From DAOPZC01 sp035353175 (lineage in GTDB: Bacteria > Verrucomicrobiota > Kiritimatiellia > RFP12 > UBA1067): a stretch of 64,000 nt of DNA. Positions within the stretch are counted from its first letter, which is position 1, and each line of letters begins with the position of its first letter. The notes below the pieces were generated by a model. The model did no database searches. It saw nothing but the letters and a program-made list of their open reading frames with translations, and had not been told where the DNA came from. Shown here piece by piece: positions 51,493-61,300 of this stretch. The stretch covers positions 1-64,000 of the forward strand of contig DAOPZC010000009.1 of the NCBI GenBank assembly GCA_035353175.1, in the 5' to 3' direction. Made by a program: the position numbers and the translations under genes.

Positions 51493-52920
51493 ATGGGCCA
51501 GGACATGGAGGCGCTGTATCAGGCGCGGCTGCGGCGGCTCGTGACCGCGCTGAACAACAAGAAGCCGGACCGCGTGCCGGTGCGGCCGTTCGCGGCGGAG
51601 TTCACGGGGCGGCACGCGGGCTTCACCTGCCAGCAGCTGACGCAGCACTACCCGGACGCGTTCGAGGCGATGGTCCGCTGCTGCAAGGACTACGACTGGG
51701 ACGCGGTGCCGGCCAGCATGGTCTACGTCTGGACCGGCATCACCGACGCCGCGGGCGTGCGCTACTACGGCGAGCCCGGCGTGGACGTGCCGCCCGACCG
51801 CGGTTTCCAGTACCGCGAGCCGCCGGAAGAAGCCGCGTTCATGCGCGAGGACGAGTACGACCGGCTGATCGACGATCCGACCGCGTTCCTCTACGAGGTG
51901 TGGCTGCCGCGCGCGTCGCGCCGCATCGCGGCGGCGGGCGAGCCCGTGACCTTCCGCCACGACGCGGCGCTCGTGTCGGCAGCCATGGCGATGACGCAGT
52001 ATTTCAACGCCTTCGGGCCGCACTGCGCGCGGCTGCGCGGCGAGTGCGGGATGCCCGGCGCGATCGCCGGTATCTTCAAGGCGCCGTTCGACATTCTCGG
52101 AGACAAGCTGCGCGGCTATATCGGGCTCACGATGGACATGTACGCGCAGCCCGAGAAAGTGCTGAAGGCCTGCGAGGCGCTGATGCCGCACCTCCACTGG
52201 GTGGCGTCGGCCACGGCCGATCCGGCGTCGCAGCTGCCGATCGGCTATTGGATGCACCGCGGCTGCGTGCCCTTCGTGCGGCCCGACCAGTTCGCCTCGC
52301 ACTACTGGCCCACGGTGAAGCCGATCATCGAAGAGCTGTGGCGCGGCGGCCATCAGACCCTGTTCTACGCGGAGGGCAACTGGGACGCGCATCTCGACGC
52401 CTTCCGCGAGTTGCCGGAGCGCAGCATCGTCTATCACATCGACCGCGGCAATCCGCTCCTGACGCACCGCACGCTGCACGACAAGTTCGCGCTGAGCGGC
52501 GGCGTCAACAACGTGACCCTCGCGATCGGCACGCCCGCGCAGGTGCGGCATGAGGTCCGCACGCTGATCGAGACCGTGGGCCGAGAGGGCGGCTACATCA
52601 TGGATGCGAGCGCGATCATGCAGAACGACACCACCCCGGAGAACATGCGGGCGCTGGTTGAGGCGACGCACGAGTTCGGCGGCTATGATGCTCCCGACGC
52701 GCTGCCGGAGCCGCTGCGCGTCGCGCCGGCGTCGGCCGCGCCGCCGCGCGGCTTCTCCGCGGGGAACGGCCGCGCGCCGGGCGAGTGCGTCCCGTGGGCG
52801 GAGCGCAAGGCGGAACTCGCCGGGCCGGTGCAGGGCAGCGAAGAGCTGGCCGAACGCGTGTGGCGGTCGGTCGACGCCGGCGGCGCGATGTTCATCTGGC
52901 AGATGCTGCTCTCGTTCTGA
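51493..52920 (+). CDS. Uroporphyrinogen decarboxylase-fold (URO-D-like) protein
   Basis: 475 residues; ATG 51493 follows GAAGGAGAGCATAC. RRLVTALNNKKPDRVPVRPF is the common opening of the URO-D/methyltransferase-like family, with PYEG-type elements replaced by KAPFDILGDKLRGYIGLTMD and HIDRGNPLLTHRTLHDKFAL later. The C-terminal 70 residues are Ala/Pro-rich and may be a separate extension. The fold serves decarboxylation of haem precursors or methyl transfer from corrinoid proteins; the conserved Arg/Asp active site of HemE is not evident. With no corrinoid partner nearby, the function is open. It is likely co-transcribed with the Gfo/Idh/MocA gene. Confidence 0.86.
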   Translation: MGQDMEALYQARLRRLVTALNNKKPDRVPVRPFAAEFTGRHAGFTCQQLTQHYPDAFEAMVRCCKDYDWDAVPASMVYVWTGITDAAGVRYYGEPGVDVPPDRGFQYREPPEEAAFMREDEYDRLIDDPTAFLYEVWLPRASRRIAAAGEPVTFRHDAALVSAAMAMTQYFNAFGPHCARLRGECGMPGAIAGIFKAPFDILGDKLRGYIGLTMDMYAQPEKVLKACEALMPHLHWVASATADPASQLPIGYWMHRGCVPFVRPDQFASHYWPTVKPIIEELWRGGHQTLFYAEGNWDAHLDAFRELPERSIVYHIDRGNPLLTHRTLHDKFALSGGVNNVTLAIGTPAQVRHEVRTLIETVGREGGYIMDASAIMQNDTTPENMRALVEATHEFGGYDAPDALPEPLRVAPASAAPPRGFSAGNGRAPGECVPWAERKAELAGPVQGSEELAERVWRSVDAGGAMFIWQMLLSF

Positions 52921-53009
52921 GCCGGCACGGCCGGGTGCGAAAGAACCGGCATTCGTGTGGCTTCCTTCGCCTGTTGACGGGTTTCAAGCGGTCGTGATAC
53001 CGTTTGGAA

Positions 53010-56000
53010 ATGACACCCTTTGACATTCTGGTTTTGACGGCGGCGAACGAGGCGCAGGCGGAAGGCTACCGGGCGCAGCTGGCGTGGCGGCAGGCGAACG
53101 GCCTGCTCGATCCGGCCACGCGGGCGTTGGTGATCACCGATCCGGGCGGTCGGCGCGTGGGTTCGCTGGGGGCGACGTTGAACGTGCTGGCCGAGCTGGC
53201 GAGGGAGCCCGGCGGCCGGAAGACGGAGGACGGCGGGGGGACGAAAAAAGCCGGCCTTAAGCTTCGGGCCTCCGACCTCGAAGCGGCCTTCAGGAACAAG
53301 CGCATCCTGATCTGCCACTCCGGCGGTGACAGCCGCCGGACGCCCGCCTACGCGGCGCAGGGCAAGGTCTTCACGCCGGTGCCGACGGCGGCGGCGAACG
53401 GCGCGCCGCTCGCGCTGTTCGACCTCATTTTGCAGACGGTGTCAAATCTGCCCGCGCCCGCGCAGGGCCACGTGCTGGTCACGTCGGGCGACGTGCTGCT
53501 GACCTTCGATCACGCGTCGGTCGACTTCGCGCTTCCGGGCATCACAGGCGTGGCGTATTTCGGTCCCGTCGAACGCGGGTCGCATCATGGCGTGTATGTG
53601 CCGGAGGCGTTTCGCGGCAACCCGTTGCGGACCGAGTGCGTGCCGGTGGTCGATTTCCTGCAGAAGCCTACCGAGGACGAGGCGCGCGCCTGCGGCGCGG
53701 TGGACCCGTTCGGCCACGTGGCGGTGGATACGGGGCTGGTGAGCTTCGACCCCGCGACCTGCGCGCGGCTTTTGGCGTTCGCCGGGAAGGGGCTGCTGGC
53801 GGAAATCGTCGGCGGAAGCTGTCCGGCGCTCGACCTGTACGAAGAGCTGACCATGGCGGTGGCGCCGCGCTTCGACGAGGCGCGGTATCTCGAACGGTTC
53901 GTGACGGGACGCGGACGCGACGCGGCACATGGCCGGCGCATGCGGGCCTTTTACCGCGCGCTGCGCGGCGTGCCGTTCCGCGTGAACATCGTGCCATACT
54001 GCGAGTTTTTCCACATCGGCAGCAGCCGCGAGTTGCTTTCGGGTTTCGCCGGGCTGTCGCGGACGGCGCAGGAGTACCGCTTCGCGAACGGCAGCGGCGC
54101 GTGCGTGACCCGCGGCGGCGAGACCGGTCGGGCGTTCATCTTCAACGCGCGGATCGAGTGTCCTCTCAAGACCGGCGCCGCGCTGATCGAGGGCGTGCAC
54201 GCGGCGGGGTGCAAGGCTCTGACGCTCGAGGGCGAGAACATCCTGACGGGCCTGCCGCCGGAAGCCTCCGGAGAGATCCGGCTGCCGAAGGGCGTCGGCC
54301 TGGTCTGTCTGCCGATCGGCAACGCAGCGTGGGCGGCGGTGGCCTACGGGCTGGACGACGATTTCAAGACGCCGTTCGGCGGCGCGAAGCCGTGCCGGTT
54401 CCTGAACGCGCCGATCGAGGCGTGGCTGGCGCGCAGCGGCGTGCCCGCCTCGCGGCTGTGGCGGGGCGACGAGCAAGACGGGCTGTGGCGCGCGCGTCTG
54501 TGGCGCGTGGGGACGCTTGACGAGGTGCTGGCCGAAGCCGTTGCCATGGGCAATGGGCAACCGGCAATAGGCAATGGGCAATGGGCGATGGGCAATGGGC
54601 TGGCGGGGTGGGGGGCACGCCGCTACGGCATCGCGGAGCTGCTGCCGCGGGTGAACCACGAGCGGCTGCTGGCGGTGCGGCAGGAGATCCGGCGGCAGGT
54701 GAATCTGATGAGCGTGGCGGAACGCCTGCTCGGCGACGACGCGCTGCCGGCCGCGACGGTGTGCGGGGAGATCCGCAACCGGGACGAGTCCGCGCGGGTG
54801 GTGCGGCAGCTGGCGGCGCTGCTCGAGGGCGAGGCCCTGGACAAGCCCTTGCTGCGGGCGCGGGTGCTGCGCCTGATGGCGATGATCGGACAGAGGGACG
54901 GAGGACGGAAGACGGAGGACGGAGGGCGGAAGGCGGAGGACGGAGGACGGAAGACGGAGGACGGGTGGCGGGAAAGGCCGGCACGGGGAGAGGCCGCCGG
55001 CCGCCGATCTCCGGTCGTTGATCCCCAAGCCGCCGCGTTCGCGGCGGTGGCGGAGGCCGTGGCGGTGAGTTTCGAACCCTGCGGCCAGCCGCGCGCAGCG
55101 GCGATCCTGCACGACCAGGTGGTGTGGGTCACGACGCCGGTGCGCATCGACTTCGCCGGGGGCTGGTCGGACACGCCGCCGATCTGCACGGAGCGGGGCG
55201 GAGCGGTGCTCAACGCGGCGGTGACGCTGAACGGCCTTTATCCGGTCCAGGTGATGGCGAAGCTCAACACCGCGGGCTGCATCCGGCTTTCGAGCATCGA
55301 TCTGGGCGAACGCAAAGAGATCCGCACGACGGAAGAGTTGCTGGACCACCGCGATCCGCACGACTGGGCGGCCTTGGCCAAGGCCGCGCTGATCCTCGCG
55401 GGGATCGGCCCTTCGCGGACGGAGGAGCCGCTCGCCCAGTGGCTGAAGGCGCTGGGCGGCGGGCTCGACCTGACGATCTTCTCGTCGCTGCCCAAGGGCT
55501 CGGGCATGGGGACGAGCTCGATTCTGGGCGCGGCCGTGATCGCCTGCCTCGACCGCGTGCTGGGCGTGCCGTTCAATACGGACCGGCTGGTCCGCATGGC
55601 CTCGATCCTGGAGCAGCGCATGTGTACCGGCGGCGGCTGGCAGGACCAGGTGGGCGGCATCATGCCGGGCGTCAAGCTGATCCGGACCGAGCCGGGGCCG
55701 GACCAAACGGTGTCGCTGCGGTGGACGGTTTTCGACATGTCCGAGGGGAGCGAGCTGAAGCGGCGCTGCCTGCTCTATTTCACGGGGCAGAAGCGCATGG
55801 CGCGCAATATCTTGCAGAACGTGGTTTCGGGCTATCTGGCGCGGGACCCGCTGGTGTTGCAGACCGTCGAAGACCTCAAGGAGGCCGCAACGGCGGCCAA
55901 GGAGGCGCTGGACGCGCAGGACATCGACGGGTTCGCGCGGGGCGTGGCCCGGTATTGGGAGCTCAAGAAGCGCATCGACCCGGGGTCGACCAACGCGCCG

Positions 56001-56210
56001 ATCGAGGCGCTCCTGCGGTCGGTTGAAAAAGAAACCCAGGCGGCGTTGCTGCCGGGGGCGGGCGGCGGCGGCTTCATTTTCATGATCGCCAAGAGCGCGG
56101 CGGCGGCGGAGCGCATACGCCGTGTGTTCGGCGCGAATCCGCCGAACCCGCACGCGCGTTTCTTCGACTTCGACGTGGACCGTCAGGGGCTGAAGGTCAC
56201 GGTGCTGTAG
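53010..56210 (+). CDS. fkp: Bifunctional L-fucokinase / fucose-1-phosphate guanylyltransferase (Fkp-like)
   Basis: 1066 residues from ATG 53010 (a TTG at 53004 is also in frame). The N-terminal half is the nucleotidyltransferase, with HSGGDSRRTPAYAAQGK near residue 103 and FLQKPTEDEARACGA. The C-terminal half is a GHMP kinase: TTPVRIDFAGGWSDTPP from about residue 703, PKGSGMGTSSILGA near 827, and a final GAGGGGFIFMI. Fkp enzymes make GDP-fucose from free L-fucose, for capsule or glycan decoration. The chain is longer than the 949 residues of Bacteroides Fkp; part of the excess is three heptanucleotide-repeat insertions, at residues about 69-79, 511-530 and 629-652. Confidence 0.93.
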   Translation: MTPFDILVLTAANEAQAEGYRAQLAWRQANGLLDPATRALVITDPGGRRVGSLGATLNVLAELAREPGGRKTEDGGGTKKAGLKLRASDLEAAFRNKRILICHSGGDSRRTPAYAAQGKVFTPVPTAAANGAPLALFDLILQTVSNLPAPAQGHVLVTSGDVLLTFDHASVDFALPGITGVAYFGPVERGSHHGVYVPEAFRGNPLRTECVPVVDFLQKPTEDEARACGAVDPFGHVAVDTGLVSFDPATCARLLAFAGKGLLAEIVGGSCPALDLYEELTMAVAPRFDEARYLERFVTGRGRDAAHGRRMRAFYRALRGVPFRVNIVPYCEFFHIGSSRELLSGFAGLSRTAQEYRFANGSGACVTRGGETGRAFIFNARIECPLKTGAALIEGVHAAGCKALTLEGENILTGLPPEASGEIRLPKGVGLVCLPIGNAAWAAVAYGLDDDFKTPFGGAKPCRFLNAPIEAWLARSGVPASRLWRGDEQDGLWRARLWRVGTLDEVLAEAVAMGNGQPAIGNGQWAMGNGLAGWGARRYGIAELLPRVNHERLLAVRQEIRRQVNLMSVAERLLGDDALPAATVCGEIRNRDESARVVRQLAALLEGEALDKPLLRARVLRLMAMIGQRDGGRKTEDGGRKAEDGGRKTEDGWRERPARGEAAGRRSPVVDPQAAAFAAVAEAVAVSFEPCGQPRAAAILHDQVVWVTTPVRIDFAGGWSDTPPICTERGGAVLNAAVTLNGLYPVQVMAKLNTAGCIRLSSIDLGERKEIRTTEELLDHRDPHDWAALAKAALILAGIGPSRTEEPLAQWLKALGGGLDLTIFSSLPKGSGMGTSSILGAAVIACLDRVLGVPFNTDRLVRMASILEQRMCTGGGWQDQVGGIMPGVKLIRTEPGPDQTVSLRWTVFDMSEGSELKRRCLLYFTGQKRMARNILQNVVSGYLARDPLVLQTVEDLKEAATAAKEALDAQDIDGFARGVARYWELKKRIDPGSTNAPIEALLRSVEKETQAALLPGAGGGGFIFMIAKSAAAAERIRRVFGANPPNPHARFFDFDVDRQGLKVTVL
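53217..53240 (+). repeat. Short GGAAGAC/GGAGGAC repeat inside fkp (first)
   Basis: GGAAGAC and GGAGGAC follow each other, then a G-rich stretch, giving the coded peptide GGRKTEDGGG. The same words recur at 54896-54965 in the same gene and the same reading frame. It lies in a loop of the nucleotidyltransferase domain, before the HSGGDSRR motif. Confidence 0.6.
54544..54599 (+). repeat. Eight-unit heptamer repeat inside fkp (second)
   Basis: Eight 7-bp units based on CAATGGG run without a gap, with variants CCATGGG, CAACCGG, CAATAGG and CGATGGG. Because three units equal 21 bp, the coded peptide repeats every seven residues (AMGNGQP, AIGNGQW, AMGNGLA). It sits between the nucleotidyltransferase and kinase parts. 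Confidence 0.9.
54896..54965 (+). repeat. Ten-unit heptamer repeat inside fkp (third)
   Basis: Ten 7-bp units based on GGACGGA with AGACGGA, GGGCGGA and AGGCGGA variants. The coded peptide has a seven-residue period (DGGRKTE, DGGRKAE, DGGRKTE) and is strongly charged. It lies just before the GHMP kinase domain, most likely in a flexible linker. Confidence 0.9.
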
Positions 56211-56226
56211 AAAACTTCTTCCCCGC

Positions 56227-57603
<1,377 letters not shown>

Positions 57604-57612
57604 AGTGCGTTC

Positions 57613-57642
57613 ACTATAATGCATGCCTACGGTTGTAGGCAA
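57613..57642 (-). promoter_or_regulatory. Promoter with internal palindrome for the sigma-54 activator
   Basis: On the minus strand TTGCCT (plus AGGCAA 57637-57642), 18 bp, and TATAGT (plus ACTATA 57613-57618) form a good sigma70 promoter whose start lies almost at the ATG at 57603. Inside the spacer is GCCTAC-4-GTAGGC, a perfect inverted repeat (57625-57640) suited to a repressor or to autoregulation. Confidence 0.65.
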
Positions 57643-57674
57643 TCGCAAAGATGGAAGGTTTTTACAAAATGACC

Positions 57675-57704
57675 TTGCCCGAGCGGTTTCCCTCATGATA
57701 CGAT
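57675..57704 (+). promoter_or_regulatory. Predicted promoter upstream of the lipoprotein gene
   Basis: TTGCCC (57675-57680), an 18-bp spacer and TACGAT (57699-57704) make a plausible sigma70 promoter, giving a leader of about 70 bases to the ATG at 57784. It is divergent from the promoter of the sigma-54 activator with about 33 bp between the -35 boxes. Confidence 0.5.
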
Positions 57705-57783
57705 AAAAAAATGACGGAGTTGTGTCTTTCAGGTGTATTCCCGAATGGAAAAACGCTCGGAGAACGGCTCAAAAGAGATGTGT

Positions 57784-58311
57784 ATGAACGGTTTTTTAAG
57801 CAGTAAACAGGAAAAGTGCTTGAAAAAAGCGATCGTAACAGCGGTTTACGGGTCCGCTGTGTCAATGGTATTTGTTTGTCTTCTGGCGGCGGGCTGCGGG
57901 AAGCGCACGGAAGGCGAGGCGACGGAGACGACCGGCTCCGGTTTGGCGCGTGTGGTGACCAACCGGATGCAGGATGCCTCCTACCGCAAGGCGCTCGACC
58001 AGAACCGGCAGGAGCAGAGTCAGAAAGCTTTCGAGCGCAATGAGATCGTCAAGAAAATGGAGGCCTGCATCGAGCGGGCGCGGGCGACGTTGCCGGCGGG
58101 CGCGGATGACAAGGCCGTGAAGGCCGTCTTGGAAAAAGATCCCGAGTGGAAGGCGCTGGAGGCGAAGAACGCGCAAGCGAGCGGCGAGATCGAAAAAACC
58201 TTGGCGAAGGCCCGGGAAACGATCCGTCAGCGCATGCAGGCCGAGGCGCGGGACGTGAAGGCAGTGGCCGAGGGCCGGGCCGTTGCGGTGGAACCGCCGT
58301 CAGCAAAGTAA
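57784..58311 (+). CDS. Predicted lipoprotein with helical charged mature part
   Basis: 175 residues from ATG 57784, preceded by AAAAGAGATGTGT; upstream starts (GTG 57733, ATG 57745 and 57778) would add a hydrophilic extension before the signal. The signal AIVTAVYGSAVSMVFVC ends in LLAAGC, a lipobox with Cys near residue 38. The mature part is Glu/Lys/Ala-rich and helical (QSQKAFERNEIVKKMEACIE and AKARETIRQRMQAEARD), probably coiled coil. It lies 54 bp before the giant surface protein and is likely co-expressed with it. No family is recognised. Confidence 0.8.
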   Translation: MNGFLSSKQEKCLKKAIVTAVYGSAVSMVFVCLLAAGCGKRTEGEATETTGSGLARVVTNRMQDASYRKALDQNRQEQSQKAFERNEIVKKMEACIERARATLPAGADDKAVKAVLEKDPEWKALEAKNAQASGEIEKTLAKARETIRQRMQAEARDVKAVAEGRAVAVEPPSAK

Positions 58312-58365
58312 GGTGCCAGGGGTTGCCCTCAACAAACGATTTACTGTGAGAACAGGAGAATACGC

Positions 58366-61300
58366 ATGAAAACGAGCTGCATGAAGAACGTATTGAAAAA
58401 GCTGGCTTTCCCCTTGGTGGCCTGCGGGTTCCTTTGGACAGGGGCTTCGGCGTGGGCGCAGTTGGGCGACATCGTGAGCATCTTCTCCGATCAGCCGAAC
58501 TTCACCTATTCGGCCTCCGGAGACCAGGTCGAGATCAAGATCAAGCTGGACGGCGGCATCCTCAAAAATGGCATTTTTTCTAAACGTGCGGTGACCGGCA
58601 CCACCCCGTCGGAGTATTTCCCCCCCGAGCTCCGGCTGGTCGTGAACGGCAAGGCGGCGTGGGCGCCTTTGTCCCGGCTCAATGCGTACCAGGTGGCCGC
58701 GGGCAATCCGCACTACCGCACGGAAGCGGTCTTCACGTATACGATCAAGCCGGGCGACATGGCCACCCCCCTGCGCATTTTCGGTTCGGCCGGCAGTTCG
58801 GGCAGCGGCGCCGCCTTCCAGTTCTATATGAACAACTGGGAGATCTACAACACCGTCACCACCAGCAACGCGGTGTGGCGTCTGAATATGGCCAACACCG
58901 GTCTGGAGCCGGGGGTGACCGACTATTACGACGTGGATTTCTCCGGCGCGAACGTGAAGCTGCGCACGCTGGAGTTCGATGAGGTCCGGTCGCCCATCAC
59001 CGTCGCGGCGACGGAGTCGACCTCGTGGCGCGTGTCTTCCGTGAACCCTGTGGCCCCCTCCAATGTGGTCGACTGCGTGGTCTGGACGCCCAGCAATGTC
59101 GTGCAGATCGGCACCGTCGCGGGCCAGTCGGCGCTGCCCGTCAATATCCCCGGCGGCGCCACGTATGTGGACTTCCCCGTCAAGGGCCTCGTGGAAGGCG
59201 AGACCGAAATCTACCTGCAGCGCGCGCAGGACTACGCCAATAACGCGACCGTCGGCGTCACCAACTACATCAAGCGCAAGATCACGGTGACGACCGCCCC
59301 CGCGCCGACCGTCTCCATCCGGATGACTTCGTCCGGCACGGATTCGGCGACGCTGAGCGAGTCGGCCGCCGCCAACACCGGCGCGCTGATCGTCGACATC
59401 TCGCAGGCGTTCTCGAACGACGTCTATGTGAGCCTGAGCACGCTGCCGTCGGGGCAGAGCAACCTGACGTTCGCCGCGGCGCTGCCGGTGGTGACGATCC
59501 CGGCGGGCTCGACCTCTTCCTCCGAGGTCCGCTTCAGCGTGCCGGACGGCACGGTCCTGAGCGAAAGCGCGGGAATCGAGATCGTTCCCTCCGTGACCAA
59601 CACGGCGGCGCAGTCCTTCTATTCGCGCATGAAGTCCGGCTATGTCTATGTCGCGAACGTCACCCCGGAAATCGTGAGCCCGCAGACGAACGAAACGTTC
59701 ACGGTGTCGCAGAACACGGCGTATCCCTTCACCTGGTCGGTCCGCGACGTGAATGCGGACAAGCTGTCGGGCATGACCGTGACATGGAAGTTCGGGACGG
59801 ATCCCGCCACGAACGTGACCGGCGCCACCGGCACCATCCTGCACACCTTCCCCATTACGCCGGCGGCAAAAGTGTATAAAGTCGAGATCACGGCGACGGA
59901 CAAGGACGGCGACCAGTCGGAGACGACCGCGATCTACGTGACGGCGACGCCGCCCACGCCGAGCCCGAGCGTGCGCGTCATTCCTTCCGCCTCCTATTTT
60001 GAAACCACGACCAACAATACGGGATCTCTGATGGTGGTGTTGTCCGAAGCCTATTCGGAGAACGTGTATGTCAAGCTCTCGACCGATCCCGCAGTGCAGA
60101 ACAACCTCATCCTTTCGACAACGAACGCGATCCGCATTCTGAAGGGCGAGCTGACGAACGCGATCCCGGTCACGTTCAGCGTCCCCGACGGAACGGTCCT
60201 GAGCGAGCAGTACGGGATCGAGATTGTCCCGACGGTGACGAACGCCAGCGCGGCGGCCTATTATACCGATCTCGTGTCGGCCCTCGTGACGGTCAAGAAC
60301 AACCGCCCGGTCGTGGGCAGCCCGGTGGCCGGCAGCTCGGTCGGCCCGATTCCCGCGACGGTGCCCTACACCTTCAACTACACGGTGAAGGATGTCACGG
60401 CGGATCTCTCTACGATGATCGTGAACTGGCGCTTCACCGAAGGTGGTCCGATCTATACGGTGACCGGCGCGGTCGGCTCGGTTGCCTACACCTATATGTC
60501 GCAGGGCACCAATACGGTGTGGATGCAGGCCGTGGATAAGGACGGCGGGGTCTCCGACGAGGTGCAGTTCACGGTGTATGTCGGCCAGGCTCCGGGCGTC
60601 GAGATCATCACGCCGGCCGGCGAACTCTCCGAAACGGCCAATGCGGGCATCCCCGATCAGATTTATGTGCGGTTGACGACGCCGTACACCTATGCGACGA
60701 CGGTGACGCTGAACGTCACGCCCGCGAACAGCACGGGGAACGGCACCTTGACGCTGAGCGCCTACACGGTCGTGATTCCGGCGGGCCAGATCGAGGCGAA
60801 GATCAACATCAGCAATGTGAAGGACGGCACCGATATCTCGCGCAACACCGGCTTCATGATAACCCCCGTGGTCGGCGCGCAGAACAACGCCGACGCGTTC
60901 TTCTCAAACAACATGCCCGGCTATGTGTATATCCGCAACGAAAAGCCGGAGATCAACACCCCTGAAGATACGGACACGACCGCCGAGACGGTGGTGTACA
61001 CGGTCGCGCAGGGCACCGCTTGGACGTACTACTGGGACATCACCGATGTGGCGCTGGATTCGACCTCGACGGTCGGCACCGGCATGAAGGTGACGTGGTA
61101 CTTCGGCGACGGCGAAGTCTCGCCCGCGCTGTGGGGCCGGTCGGGCTCCGTGTCGCATACCTACACGGCGATCGGCGACCTGATCGTGCGCATGGTGGCG
61201 GAGGACAAAGACGGCGGACGCGACCAGGCCTCCTTCAAGATCCGCGTGGCGCCGGCGAAAGCCGTCAACGTGACGCCGGTCGGACCGGTCCGTGCGGGAG

